Assembly (NCBI GenBank): GCA_028274465.1
Contig: CM051456.1
Coordinates: 107,421,348 to 107,485,347, forward strand
Length of the DNA stretch: 64,000 nt
Source: Plantago ovata
Taxonomy: Eukaryota > Streptophyta > Magnoliopsida > Lamiales > Plantaginaceae
Direction: 5' to 3'
Shown here: piece by piece, positions 45,301 through 58,749 of the stretch
Layout: the number at the start of each line of letters is the position of its first letter
Position numbering within the stretch: position 1 is the first letter of the stretch
Program-made: the position numbers and the translations under genes
The notes under the pieces: generated by a model
Told to the model about the DNA's origin: nothing
The model's input: only the letters and a program-made list of their open reading frames with translations
The model's database searches: none

Positions 45301-48300
45301 GGAAAATTCCAGAGTGAGTGAAAGCCTGCTCCTCATGAAATTTTACTCACTGTCGAGTTCTACTGTGAAGCATTTGCTGTCTGACCATGAGGGCAGAGAA
45401 TTGGATCTGCCATTTGAGGTTACTGATCAGGAGCGTGAGACAATAGTTTTTCCCAGAACAAGCTTTATATTGGGCAGATCTGGCACAGGGAAGACAACTG
45501 TTTTGACGATGAAGTTATATCGCACTTTACAGCAGTACTGCTTCGCCACAGGGGATACTGTTGCATCTGATAAAAGTAGGCATGCCAGTGATGTCACTGG
45601 TGAACATAATAAAGAGGCTAATTTGCGGCAACTTTTTGTCACTGTGAGCCCGAAACTGTGTTATGCTGTCAAACAACATGTAACACAGTTGAAAAGGTAA
45701 GAACAGTATATTAATTATTCCACTGTATTACACTTACGTTCGAGTAGTAATAACTAATAACTATGGTTCTGATGTTCTTGATCTAAGTTAATATTAAATA
45801 GAGTTCAACAAAATACATCGTGATGCCTGTTTTCATTTCACATTAGTTGCTGTCTAATTGTATATATTTTTGTGCAGAAAAGGTAAGCTTCTCTTGTTTA
45901 CTTACGTGTCACCTATGCTTACTCTCACTTATTTAGGCTGCACATTATGATGTGAAGAGTTCAACTAAATTGCTTATGTAAAGAATGAATAGTTATGTAT
46001 GATGTTGAAAATAAAATTAAGTAGATGGATCATCAAGGTGGGCTGCTGTGCACATATATATCTTTGCAGAGTTTCGCTGCTCATGTCCTAAGCTGGATTT
46101 ATTATTTCTCATCTAATAGTTAGTTACAAAAACTGAGAAGTTTTTATTACACAAAACATAACACACTGATGAATTGCTTAGCTGCTATTCCTATTACTTA
46201 TATAATGAAATGTAAGAACTACGTGTTGAAAAAAACTATCAGGTTAATGTGTTTCTTAGGCATTTTTGTTTGAAGGCTGATTTTCTCACGAATACGAACT
46301 CCCTGGTTTTCCTGGATTATTTGTGAACTCTATGATATGAAAGTTTATTAGTTTTGACTGACTCTTACAAATATTTCTGCAATGTGCAGGTTTGCCACTG
46401 GAAGCATCTCTGCTGATGTCCATCTATCTGAAATGGATAACACAGATGCTATTGCTGAGTTTAAGGATATCCCGGATTCATTTGTTGGCATCCAGAGAGA
46501 AAGCTACCCTCTCATTATCACATTCCACAAGTTTATAATGATGCTTGATGGTACTGTGGGCAACTCGTATTTTGAGAGGTTTTATGAAGTAAGATCTTCA
46601 AATTATGAAGCTAGAAACTCCCGGTCAGTTGCCCTTCAAACGTTTATGCGCAAAAATGAGGTTACTTTTGACCGGTTCATGTCTTTCTATTGGCCTCATT
46701 TCAATTCAAAGATGACAAAACATCTCGATCCTTCTAGAGTATATACGGAGATAATGTCTCATATTAAAGGAGGCCTGCAAGATGGTGGAGCATGTGATGG
46801 CAAACAAAGTAGGGAGGAGTACATCTCATTGTCTAATAGTCGAGTGTCCACTTTAAGTGCTGAGAAGCGGAAGGATATTTATGATATTTATCTAGACTAT
46901 GAGAAAATGAAGATGGAGCGCTGTGAATATGATATGTCGGATTTAGTCATTGACATTCACGTTCGACTCAATAGTGAGAGATTATTGGGTGACAAAATGG
47001 ACTTTGTCTACATTGATGAAGTACAGGACCTTACTATGAGGCAAATTTCTCTCTTCCGATATATTTGTAAAAATGTTGATGAAGGATTTGTTTTCTCTGG
47101 AGATACAGCCCAGACTATTGCGAGAGGAATTGATTTCAGGTTTGAGGATATTAGATCTTTGTTCTATAGTGAGTTTTTGATGAAATCAAGAAACTGTGAA
47201 TTCCGAGGAAGGAGAGGCGAGAAAGGACGTATTTCAGATACTTTTCATTTGTCCCAGAATTTTCGTACCCATATTGGAGTGCTCAGATTAGCACAAAGCG
47301 TGATAGATCTTATTGGATATTTTTTCCCTGAATGTATTGACGCATTGGCTCCTGAGACTAGCCTTATATATGGAGAACCACCAATTTTACTTGAGCCTGG
47401 CAGTGATGAAAATGCAATCGTAACTATTTTTGGGAACAACAGTAATACTTGCAGGAAATGGGTGGGTTTCGGTGCTCAGCAAGTGATTTTAGTCCGTGAT
47501 GATGCCGCAAGAAAGGAAATTTCAAATTATATTGGCAATCAAGCTATTGTCCTGACGATAGTAGAGTGCAAGGGACTGGAGTTTCAGGTAAATACTTCGC
47601 TGTTACCACTTAATACTCTACATTTTTAGTGTTAGTAAAATGTAAGCATCTGTGAATGATACTCTGTCCATCACTTGTCATCTTTGTTGAGACTCATTTT
47701 TTTGGTTCCTCCATCTTCTAGGATGTGTTGCTCTACAACTTTTTTGGCTCCTCACCAATACGCAACCAGTGGAGGGTTTTGTACGAGTTCATGAAAGAGA
47801 GATGTTTGCTTGATAATATTTCTCCAGTGTCCTTCCCAAGCTTTGATGAGGCAAGACACAATATCCTGTGCTCTGAACTCAAGCAGCTGTATGTGGCCAT
47901 TACTCGGACAAGGCAAAGATTGTGGATATGTGAAAATAATGAAGATGCCTCGATGCCTATGTTTGATTATTGGAGGAACTCGTGCCTAGTACAAGAAAGA
48001 AAAGTTGATGATTCTATTGCTGAAGCTATGCAAAGAGCAAGCAGCCCTGAAGAGTGGAGAGCTCAAGGAATTAAGGTTGATTTTCTATTTCTCATGTTCC
48101 TGTCTTCTGGTTTTATACTTCTCTTGCTAAACCTTCTTCATGCATATGATACAGCTCTTCCGGGAAAGAAACTATGAAATGGCAACTATGTGCTTTGAGA
48201 AAGCTGGTGAAGAGAACTGGGAGAAAAGGGCAAAAGCTTCTGGCCTAAGGGCAACTGCTGATCGTCTGCGTGATTCAAATTCAGCAGAAGCACGCGTAAT

Positions 48301-51300
48301 GCTAATCAGTGCTGCAGAAATTTTTGAGTCTATTGGCAAAGCTGATATTGCAGCAGAGTGCTTTTGCGACCTGGGGGAATATGAACGAGCAGGTATATTG
48401 CCTCTAGCCCTAAGACATAGGTCTAATTTAACAAAGACTAGATATAATTTCTCTTGAATCTTGCACTATCCTGTTTACTATAAAATTTTAAAATAGCCAC
48501 CCTGGATAGAGTAGTGATAAGGTATACTCCTATGGAACTAAATGAAAGTAACACCTAACCCCAATTACTTTTGAGATTTATTCATATTAGTATAAATTGC
48601 GGTCTCATCTTTTAGTATAAAGTATTCAATGTGCACGATCCTTTATTTTAAGCCATAATGACATGATATATGGTTTCATTTTTGTGCGGAGCCGTTTTGT
48701 AGTCAGAGCATAACATGCATGTCTTCTTTGCAGGGAGAATATATCTTGAAAAATGTGGTGTGTCAGAGCTAAAGAAGGCTGGGGAATGTTTCATGCTAGC
48801 GGGAAGCTATAAAACTGCAGCAGAAGTTTATGGCAAGGGTAATCTTTTTGTGGAATGCTTATCAGCTTGCACAAAGGAAAAAAATTTTAAAATGGGCTTG
48901 CAGTATATTGAGAACTGGAAACAGCAGGCATCATGGGATAGTCGGCTCAAGGAAAAACTAACTGAGATTGACACAATTGCGCAAGATTATCTGGAAAGTT
49001 GCGCACGTGAATGTTATAAAACAAAGGATAATGCTGCGATGTTGAGATACGTACGAGCTTTCCATACGATTGAATCCAAACGCAACTTCTTAAAATCTCT
49101 GGACTGTCTCAGAGAGCTTCTAACTTTAGAGGAAGAATCAGGCAACTTTAATGAGGCTGCAGAGATTGCGAAATTGATAGGAGATGTTTTGTTAGAGGTT
49201 GATCTGCTGGCAAAGGGAGAAAATTATGCTGAAGCTTCCTCTCTCATCCTCTCATTCTTACTCTCTCATTCTCTTTGGATATCTAGAAACCAAGGTTTGT
49301 CCTTGAAGTCATTTCCTCAGAGAGAACAACTGTTGAGTAAAGCCAAGTCATTTGCAAGTAAAGTTTCTGAAAGCTTTTGTACTTTGATTTGCAAAGAGGC
49401 AGAAAGTTTGTCACATGAGCAGAGAAGCTTGTCTGAATTGACGCAGAGTTACATTGCCTCGAAGCAGTGTAAAAGCCTCATATCTGAAATTCTTTCTATT
49501 AAGAAACTTCTTGATGCACAGCTGCAAGTTCGTCCTGCAAAGTATGTATGGGAAAATGAATTGCCGTCAAATCCTGAAAAGTATTCAGAAGGACAATTGT
49601 TGAGGAACGAAGTCTCCCTCAGAACTCTTATTTATGCATGGACTCTACACAAGGAGAATGTTTTGGCTGTTTTCGAATCTCTTGATTCTCTCGAGAGTCG
49701 AGGCTATTCCAAATGTAAAGGAGTTGTGGAACCTAGTTTAAAATATTTTGGTGTGAGATTCACAAATGATTTAAGTGCCACTTGTCAGTTGCTCAATCCT
49801 AATGCTGAATGGGTTAAGAATGTTGAAGATAGATTTTTGAGGAGGAATAGAAACATGGTAAGTCTTGATGTTCGTCATTTCGTGTCGGCAGCAAGGAAAT
49901 ACTGGAAGAAGGAAATGCTTCTTGTTGGTTTTAGAGTTCTGACAACTCTTCAAGATCTTCATCGGGGTATTGTCAACAAACGTTCACCCAAGGTTTACCA
50001 ATGTACCTGTCTAACTACCATTCATAATACTTCAAAATTCCTTATGGAGTCAAAGGTACTTGACATAAATCGATCTGATTCCAGGAGGTTGGAGGATTTC
50101 ATTCAGCAGTGTATGTGTTATTTTGAAATCATTTTCCCTTTGGATCCCCGGGAGTCTTTATCAGAAAACATGATTACATTGAGGGGGTCTGAAAGTTCGA
50201 AGAATTTACTTGAAGAAATTATGTCAAGAAATCTCAACACAAGAAGTGAACTTACTCATTGGCAAATAGGACGGGCAATTACTATTTGGCTAGGTTCTGG
50301 GAAGCCTAGGCATGAAGTGTATGAGAAAATGATCGAAAATATTGGTGAGCATTTATCATGGAAATATTTCGTGGATGTTTTATGGATCCTGGAATCTCCA
50401 AGGGGATCTGGCGTCAATGATTCAGTTGAGGAAAGCTTAGCACCAGATTCTCCATTATGTTGCGATGTGAGCCAGGAGTTCTTTATTGCGCTAGAATATA
50501 CGTACAAGTATGCTAATTGGAAGTCACTGGACTACATTTCACCGAATAACTTCTTATATCTTGTCGAGCGACTCTTGATCATGGTTCCTCATCCCCGAGG
50601 GTTTTTTTTCACTCCAAAATCTTCTTTTGTGGAATGGTTGATGTGCCACGAGGCAGATTCTAATCCAAGTGCCACCTTAATCTCCGGGAAGCCTTTCTCC
50701 TCAAATCGCATCTTCAGTTTTGTTTCGTCTGTGATCCAGGAACTCATTCATAACACTTCTGAGACTGTAATCTGGGTTGAGAAATCTCGTATTGACGGCA
50801 AATACTACTTCCCTATCCTGATGCTTAGATTGGTGATGATACATTGCTTACTGTGCCTGAACTATGATATGCCTTTGGACGTAATTTACAAGCTCCTCCA
50901 ACGAATTGGATCATATTTGCCCCGTCCATTTTGTGATGCTATCAGATCTCAGAAGAAGAGAAGCATATCGTATTTAGATGCAATTGCTAAAGCCTTCAAT
51001 AGTATTGGGGATCCTGTTGTAATTGTAGCTCTCAATGAACAAAGGCCCGAGTTCACGTGTTCTGATGCCATTTTCCTTGACTTGAAACTCTTTTCATGCA
51101 AGAAAGACATCATGGATTCGCTGTTTCCAAGGATTGCTAGAGTGGTCTCTGTTGAAACCAATGTCACTGAAATAGCTTCAGGCATGATATCAAAACAGGA
51201 TCCTAGTTTGGGTACAGAGAATGGAACAGCGAAGCCATGTGAGAACTGGGAACTTCTTCAACGGATTTCTGACATTCTCCTTCAAGCGTTATCAATCATC

Positions 51301-52100
51301 CGTGAGTCTACGCAGGGAGACGGTCATGGCAATTCAATGAGCCTTCTTGGAAAAAAGGTACTACTATTTATTTAATTTCTTTAAAGTATTTGTGCTGGAA
51401 GGCCTGAAATAGATAATAACTAAAGCACTTGATCCTCTGTACCGATCTTGTAGGGGGATGTGGGTAAGCAGATGAACTTATTAATGGTGGTTCATAACGA
51501 GTTTAGTCAGATATCTCAGTTCGACGCAGGAGTTGATGCAACTCTGTCTAAAGCCATCGACATGGCCGAGGACTTGAAGCAACTCACTACTTTTTTCGAT
51601 AAAATGTAAGTCATCTGAAATACAATTATACACAAAGCTGGTAACGAAATGAACTATATTTTCCTGGATCAAGCTTTTTGTAATGTGAATGCATAAGTTT
51701 TAGGATATGTTGATGGTTTTTTTTGCGTGTTTTTTTATCGCAACTTACCATTTCAACAACTCGACTAACTACATCTATGTGTTCCCTTGAACTGAATTAT
51801 ATTTGTTTTTGGGACGATTGCAGTTGCCCTGTCAATTTGCACTTGTTGGATATTGAGGAACTTTTAGAGAAGTTAAAACGCAATATGAGCGAGAAAATGG
51901 ATGCTAAGCTGCAGGAGGAAGCCATTGGAAATGAGATGAATGGCGATGAAGTTTCCGACACCGATCATGGTTCGGGAAAAGCCAGTGGCTCCTCTGTTGC
52001 AACAAGCAAGCCGCGCAACCAGGAGAACGAACGGGGTAAAGGTAAAGGAAAGAAGAACACAAATAAGCGAGGAAAAGGGAAAGGACGCGGGAAAAAGTAA
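39386..52100 (+). CDS. Giant tandem-helicase protein: SEN1-like + UvrD-like + TPR (TRANK1-like)
   Basis: Fourteen exons: 39386-39508, 40447-40989, 41227-42399, 42504-42831, 43615-43870, 43975-44191, 44535-44890, 45190-45696, 46390-47587, 47722-48075, 48155-48392, 48734-51357, 51454-51605, 51824-52100. All are GT-AG with matching phase, 2781 aa. The first helicase (SF1B, SEN1/UPF1 type) has GPPGTGKT (about 277-284), [33 protein letters not shown] and [15 protein letters not shown]. The second (UvrD type) has GRSGTGKTT (about 1095), [11 protein letters not shown] (about 1375), [25 protein letters not shown] and [15 protein letters not shown]-like helices follow ([36 protein letters not shown]). 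The tail is basic, [20 protein letters not shown]. Plants have such proteins, annotated as TPR and ankyrin repeat-containing protein 1-like; their role is not established. All motifs look intact. Probably nuclear RNA/DNA helicase activity (inference). Confidence 0.9.
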
Positions 52101-52818
52101 AACATCTAAATATAAAAGTTTGAGCTAATCTGTGAGGAAATTTGCTATGCTTCTGTGGCTGGCTATTCTTTTGGCAGTTCTAAAGCTCTGTTTGTTTTTT
52201 CACCTGTTATTGGTGTATCGCTAATTCGCTACTAACATGTACTTGTATTTTTTGGTAACCCATCGTTGGGATTGTTGATAATTTGATATCATGTCAGCTG
52301 TCAAGTCTTTTAATATTTGCCAAAGTTTTGATCATGTCAATCCGGCGCCGTAGCTACATTATACTCGTATATCCCTTAGGCCATGATATCTACCATCTCG
52401 AAGACTCGAATAGTCTCGGTACTCGGTAGATGTCACCCACTATGCATTTTCTTTTTCTTCGGTTTGTATGAATCACTACTACTACTTCATTTGATTAAAA
52501 GAAACCGTACGTATAATACGCCGCCAACGAAAGCGGAAATCCATGCCAAGAAATTTGTTTACTTGCTTTTGTTTACAATTGTTCACCAATTGTAATGATC
52601 AAATTTTTTGCTAACGCAATGAATTCGGAATCCACTTTGAGACTTGTATGTAAAAGACGATGTTAGAAAGTCATCCCCTTAAAAAGAGATCTTAATAGTG
52701 CTTAGCTGTATTAGTCGCCAAAAGGGACATCAATGAAAAATCGAAAAGAAAAGAAATAGTGAAAATAGATGAGTGCTTTTGTATAGTTGTAAGTACAGTT
52801 TATATAACCAGTACTTAA
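52101..52818. other. Helicase 3' UTR and intergenic DNA
   Basis: The first few hundred bases are T-rich, as in plant 3' UTRs, though no poly-A signal was fixed. The right part should contain the 3' UTR of LINE-D, which points left. I found neither its poly-A nor its target duplication. Confidence 0.5.
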
Positions 52819-55752
52819 TCACCTAACTACTGGAAAGTTTGTAAAAGTATTACAAAAATCAACCAGTTTTGCGTCAACGCAGCGACCTACAGCTCGAAAA
52901 AACACCTCACGTAACAGCTGGGAGTGGCTTTTCTGTGTATGCTGGAAAATTCTACCATTACGTTCAATCCAAATAGAATACACTAGCTCTGTGAATACAA
53001 CCTTGAAAACACGCCGCCTGGGGCTCTTCCCTTTGACAGAATTGCATATCAACCGCACAATGTCTCCCCACGTATCTGAACTGAATTGTAGCCCATACCA
53101 TGTCAGAATAGAACACCAGATGCTCTTGGTAAACGAGCAACCAAAAAACAAGTGGTTTAAGTCCTCAGGCTCCTGTTGGCAAAAGCTACATAATGGATCA
53201 ATAGAGCTGTCAAATCTAAGTATTCTGTCCTTAGTGGCTAGGCGTCCCCGTAGAGCCATCCATAAACAGAACCGAGCTTTGGGAGTCGCTCTGTTATTGA
53301 GCATCAGTTCCTTCCAGTGTACTTTAGCAAGAGGGGGCCTAACTATGTTATACGCTGCTCTATGATCAAAAGTATTTCCATTCATCAGATTATCCCATTC
53401 ACCAGAATTAAGTACCAATTCTCTAAGAGAGGTTGATATTGCAAAACAGAAAGTCTCTTACCATTAAGGGGGACTCCTAAATATCGAAATGGAGTATGTC
53501 CTTCTTGTAGCTGACTGAAGGATAGAATATCTTCTTTTACATAAATTGACACTCCCGCAAAGTAAACCTCGCTTTTCCTTCGATTAGCTACCAAACCCGA
53601 TGTATTGCTAAACTTCTCAAAACCTCCAATAAGTGCTTTAACATATTTCAAATCTCCCTTGCAAAAGAAGAGAAGATCATCCGCAAAAACAAGATGTGTT
53701 ATCCCAAGTAATTTGCATTTAGGATGGAACCGAAAATGAGTATCATCATGCAAACCCTTCATAATCCGACTAAGATATTCCATACATAATACAAAGAGGA
53801 AAGGGGAAACGGGGTCACCTTGCCTCAAACCTTTGCCACCTTTGAAGGGTTCAGTAAGTTGACCATTAAGACAAATTTGGTAAGAAACCGCAGTCAAGCA
53901 GACCATCACCCAATGTACAAACATTGCTGGAAATCCAAGTGCTCGAAGCAGATTATCTACAAAGCTCCATTGTATCGAATCATAGGCCTTTTGCAAGTCC
54001 ATCTTTATCATACATCTAGCTGAGATACGTTGTCTCCCGTAGCCTTTGATGATTTCTTGAGCGAAGATTGTGTTATCATGTATGTATCGTCCAGGAACAA
54101 AAGCGGCCTGCTCCTCCCCCTTAAGATAATTCATGACGGAACTCAATCTATTGGTGATCACCTTTGAAATAATTTTATAGAGCACATTGCAACAAGCAAT
54201 TGGTCTATAGTCACGAATAGAGTTTGCAGTTTGGCTTTTGGGAATCAATGTACTAATCGTCGCATTGAGGCTTTTGAGCAGTCTGCCAGTTGCGAAAAAA
54301 TCCTGAATAGCGTCAACAATATCTTGACCAACTATATGCCACGAGCTCTTATAGAACTTTGCTGTGAACCCATCCGCACCTGGAGACTTTGTGTCACCAA
54401 TAGATTTTAAAGCCCCAAGTACCTCCTCTGATGTCACATGAGCCACCAAACTCAGGCGTTGCTGATGAGTAAGGATAGTCCCTTTCTATATCACTTGCAA
54501 GTCTACAACTAAAGTAGTGTGAGCTGGAGTACCTAACAGACCATGATACAACCTGACCACTTCAGCTTTAATATCCTCCTCCTCAACAAGTTTTTGCCCC
54601 AAATCATCAAATAAAACAGGAATACTAGCCCGCCCTCTAGATTTCAAGCTAGCATGGAAGAAGCTATTATTACCATCTCCACAATTAAGTCAATGCACCT
54701 TTGACTTTTGTTGTAAGATTTGTTCTTCAACTTTGTTCCATTTTTCATACTCCATTTTGCTGCTTTCATTTCTTGGAAGAGCTCTTGATTCAAAGGGTCC
54801 TGTTGCAGACTAGTTTGTTTATTTTCCAAGTCTGCTCTCGATGAAACAACATGCATTTCCGCATAGGAATAGTATCTAGTTAGAGTGCGCAAACTCTCTC
54901 TCTCACTCCCTTTAGTTTCATCCAGACTTTGTACATCTGAGTGCCTTCCACATCAACACTCCAGCTCTGTCTTACCAAAGAAACAAAATTTGGATGCTCA
55001 ACTGTGCAATTCAGAAATCTAAACCTTTTTTGTACCCTTCTTTTATCAGGCCCAAGTTGTACTAATATAGGTGAATGATCAGAGCAGCCTGGATTAAGAA
55101 CATTAGCAACAACATGGTTGAACTGTTGACACCAGAATCCATTGCCAAAACATCGATCAATCTTACTATAGATTAGACTTTGATCCTGGTTATTGTTCCA
55201 CGTATACTCCCAGCCTATATAATGCAACTCTTGCAATTGGCAGTCAACAGTAGCAGTTTTAAAATCATGACATTCTGCTGCAGAAACAACAACTCCGCCA
55301 ATTCTGTCGCCCGCTTCTAAGACACTATTAAAATCCCCCATAACGAGCAAACACTCCAATGTTAAACCTGCTATGCGTCTTAACTCATTCCAAAGAGCAA
55401 CCCGCCCTTCACTTGTGTTTTTTGCATAAACAAAACGTAACAACAAATTGGATACTATCAACCTTATTACGTACCTTACCATGAATAGTTTGGTCGGTAC
55501 AGGAGAGAATCTGGAAAGTAACCTCCGTACAATCCCACAACACCCAAATTCTTCCATTTGTGGCTTTGTTGTAATTATCTTCAAACAAAAAATCTGTCCC
55601 GAACTTTTTCCTATTTTTTTTTGCTTTATTTATTTTCACTCTTGTTCCAACAATCCCGCAAGAGTCACTTTATTACTTCTAACATACTTAACTACCTCAC
55701 GATGTTTAAGAGGCATAGTCATGCCCCTTACGTTCCAGCTTGAAATGATCAT
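52819..55752 (-). pseudogene. LINE-D ORF2: endonuclease, RT, zf-RVT
   Basis: Starts MIISSWNVRGM at 55752. Endonuclease: LLVMGDFNSVLEAGDRIGG, YSKIDRCFGN, CSDHSPILV. RT: SPGADGFTAKFYKSSW, DYRPIACCNVLYKIISK, AAFVPGRYIHDN, KMDLQKAYDSIQWSF, GKGLRQGDPVSPFLFVLC, HLVFADDLLFF (catalytic Asp pair kept). zf-RVT: PKARFCLWMALRGRLATKD and CSFCQQEPEDLNHLFFGC. Frame breaks occur near 55640-55590, 54890, 54650-54450 and 53400. No RNase H is seen before the last stop. The start codon overlaps the ORF1 stop (ATGA). Inactive, but less decayed than LINE-A. Confidence 0.85.
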
Positions 55753-56299
55753 TGGATTGATGGGGCAGGTGGAACCTCCTCCTGAATTACCTCAACTGAA
55801 CCGAACGTCAAAGGAATCAACCCATCATTAACACTCACCTCATCGACTGTTTCCTCAGCTATCCTATTCAAAGGAGCAAAATGGTTACTACAACCTGTTG
55901 TAGCTTGTTCCCTGGATTGTTCTCTAGGTTGATTCCTTGGACCATTACTCACATCAACCCAGGCTTGCTTATTTACTTGTGGGTGCCCATTTCTCCTCCT
56001 ATTCCTTTGAGGCCCTGCCATATTAGCACCTCCATTCCCAGCTGTTACCAATCTTTTCTCCTCAGGCACACCCCATCTTGGAGTAGGATGGCACCTATGC
56101 CCTATCATTTGGCATTTTTGACAGTAGATTGGAGTCCATTCATAGTCAATCTGCTGCATAAAATGGTCACCAGCAGGGGGTTTTACCCGGACTTCTTTAA
56201 TCAAAGGCTGACTTATATCTACTTCCACCATGACCCTTGCATAAGCCACTTTCCTTTGCCTCACTGTGCATTCATCAGTTCTCATAGGCTTCCCTACTA
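55749..56299 (-). pseudogene. LINE-D ORF1, C-terminal half with zinc knuckle
   Basis: After CACTA-2 the frame resumes as VGKPMRTDECTVRQRKVAYA, then QIDYEWTPIYCQKCQMIGHR C (CCHC knuckle). An Arg/Asn/Gln-rich tail ends at the TGA at 55749-55751. Joining to the right-hand half with one TAC target copy gives KSLGKIVSIVGKPMRTDE in one frame. Confidence 0.8.
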
Positions 56300-56948
56300 T
56301 ACCACTACAAGAAACGTGGAGTTTAGCGACGGAACAACCGTCGCTAAATCTCCCCGATCGGTTGCTAAATAAGCTAGCGACCGATCGGTGTTTTTAGAGA
56401 CGGATAAAATCGTCGTCGCTAAAATCGTCGTCGCTAGCGAATTAGCGACCGATGAGTAATCCGTCGCGAATTTGCGACGGATTAGCGACGGAAAATGAGG
56501 TTGACTTTTAGCAACCGATGACTTATCCGTCGCTAAAGTCATCGGACTTTTAGCAACCGATGACCTCATCCGTCGCTATATACAGCGACGGATAAGGCTT
56601 ATCCGTTGCTAAAAGTCCGGGGCTTTTAGCGACGGATAAGCCTTATCCGTCGCTGTATATAGCGACGGATGAGGTCATCGGTTGCTAAACTTTTTTTTTT
56701 TTTTTTTTTTTTAGATTTAATAATGAGACTCAAAATCAAATGCAACCTGTTTAATTAAGCAACATGTTACAGAAATTCTATAGACCAAATAAACCCAAAA
56801 ATAATCCAAAAAAATCATAATAAATGTACCAAAACCCTCCATACATATAATAATAATCATACGTACACAATACTAATCCAAAATAATATCATAGTGTACA
56901 CAGTATTCATGTAGAAAATAGTAAATAAAGTCGAAAAGGATAGGGGTA

Positions 56949-58749
56949 TCATGGAAAGGGAGGTGGAGGCATCCCCAGCTTCGCATACAGCTTAGCAAAC
57001 ATAGTAACAAATTGTGCCTTCTGCGCAGCCTGCTCCTCAGCTAACCTCTTCATCTCCTCATCCCTCTCCTGCAACTGAAGTAAGAGGGCCTGCTCTCGAG
57101 CGGAAGCTGCTGCTGAAGATGATGAAGATGTACTGGCACGGGAACGACGAGTCGGCCTTGAGTCCAATTCAGGGACGGCTGCTGCACTCCCAAGTCCCAA
57201 GCGACGGCCCTTCTCGTCTGGAGGATTCACCTCGAGGAAAATGACATTCATTTCCTCAACAGTGAGATCCTGATCACGAATCCTGTCCTCGTAGGCCGTC
57301 TGAAATTATAAATCAAGAGTATAAGGTGTTAGTTATGTTGTTAATTAGTTATGAAATCATCAGTATTTAATAAACACATGTATTGTTGATACTTACCGCA
57401 ATTGCTGTGGCCTCGTCACACAACCACTGTCCGTTCTTGGCCTTCTGAGATCTCGAGAACAGGGTGAATAGGAGACTCTCCTTATCCTTTAACTGAATGA
57501 CACATGAAAGCATCATATACTTAGTTTGAAAGTTCGAAATGCAAGTAAATAACAAGTATAAGAATGATGAATTCACAAAGTTAATATACTTACCTTCTGC
57601 CTCACATGTGCTGTAGCGATCGACTCAGAGCCAAAACGGTGTGTCACCAGGGTACGGCTCCCATCATTCGGCTGCTTCTTCCGGTTCTCAGTGTTCTGGC
57701 CAGCCTGCGCCTGGACTCTCGCGTCAGTCCAATACACCTTCCACGCCTCCCAAATTGCATCTCCGGGCCAATCACCGGTACGTGGACGGTTTTCTTTCCA
57801 CATTTTCTTCAGGCTATGAACCATGCACTTGTAAAGGGAACTACCGTGAGAGTTGAAGCTCCACCAGAGATCCATCAGCAATGCTTTCGGAAGGAAGAAT
57901 TCTTTCTACACAATTACAAATAAACATCGAAACACATACATTGGTGAATACTTAAAAAACATTCAAGTATAACAAGGGGAGCTAACATGTATCAAATATA
58001 TAACAAGGGAAAACAACATCTATTCAGGTATATCGGGTTGTTAACAGTCATCTACAAACAAATAAGGACGCCGCCTACCCATCATGCATGAACGGTCTAC
58101 ACGTAATGGATGCCGCCTATCCATTCTAGTTCTAAACGCGGTCAAGCATATAATGGGTGCCGCCTACCCATACATAAATATGCGGTCCGACATATAAGAG
58201 GGCGCCGCCTACCCTCGCATGCATAGCGGTCGAACGGAATGTAAAAACATGGTATTTAAACATGCATATATTAACTCACCCTCAGCTCCTCGAAGAGCTC
58301 TCCCTTAATTTGGTCCGGGATGCAATGCCACTGGCTGTCACCCTCTTGCGGTGGGACCATTCTGTTCCGTATTATCGAACTGAGTACTTTAGCAGCGTGC
58401 TCCCCATACAACCTGTGAAGAACAGGTAAGTCAATAGTGACAAGGTTAGTTCGGTATATATATATTAAAAGTTCGTAAATCAGTTAATGCCTAATACTTA
58501 CTTCTCTCCATTGGGGTAAAGGACAGGGCGACCATTCCACATAAGACCATCTTCTGGCCTTTGAAAGGGACAACCGTCGTCTGGAACGTGGGCCCACGAG
58601 TCGTGGAGGGAGGAATGAGGAGTCGATCCCCTGCTCGACCCAGGTGGAGTCCCTAAAACAGTAGGGGAGCCCTGATTGGTGTCCTCTCCGTCGGTATAAT
58701 CCCTCTGGGACTGCGGGGTCATGTATCGTGGCCTCCTGGGTCGTGGCAT
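56949..58749 (-). CDS. CACTA-2 gene: Ptta/En/Spm-type plant transposase-family protein (PF03004)
   Basis: Five exons: 58749-58502, 58412-58280, 57905-57594, 57492-57397, 57299-56949. All are GT-AG and in phase, 379 aa, with no internal stop. The N-terminus is low complexity (PRPRRPRYMTPQSQ), then RPVLYPNGEKLYGEHAAKVL. The core shows the PF03004 pattern: EELRKEFFLPKALL, KCMVHSLKKMWKENRPR, GDAIWEAWKVYWTD, then NDGSRTLVTHRFGS (the family's H-x-G-S-like step) and KAKNGQWLCDEATAIA. The C-terminus is a coiled coil, REQALLLQLQERDEEMKRLA. The family travels in CACTA elements beside TNP2 transposase; it lacks a known catalytic site. Exon 1 starts right after a CAG, so an upstream non-coding exon is likely. 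Intron 2 has a hairpin repeat array. Confidence 0.8.
58060..58240. repeat. Intronic array of four GCCGCCTA repeats, period 42-47 bp
   Basis: GCCGCCTA occurs at 58070, 58112, 58159 and 58204, each followed by a CGGTC-type word except one. In three copies the loop GCCGCCT is bracketed by pairing arms that differ in sequence: ATGGAT/ATCCAT, ATGGGT/ACCCAT and GAGGG/CCCTC. It lies in intron 2 of the PF03004 gene. Confidence 0.8.

Noticed and set aside
56949-58749. Host gene interpretation of the five-exon gene
   Set aside because: It lies wholly inside CACTA termini with a TAC duplication and matches the PF03004 element family.
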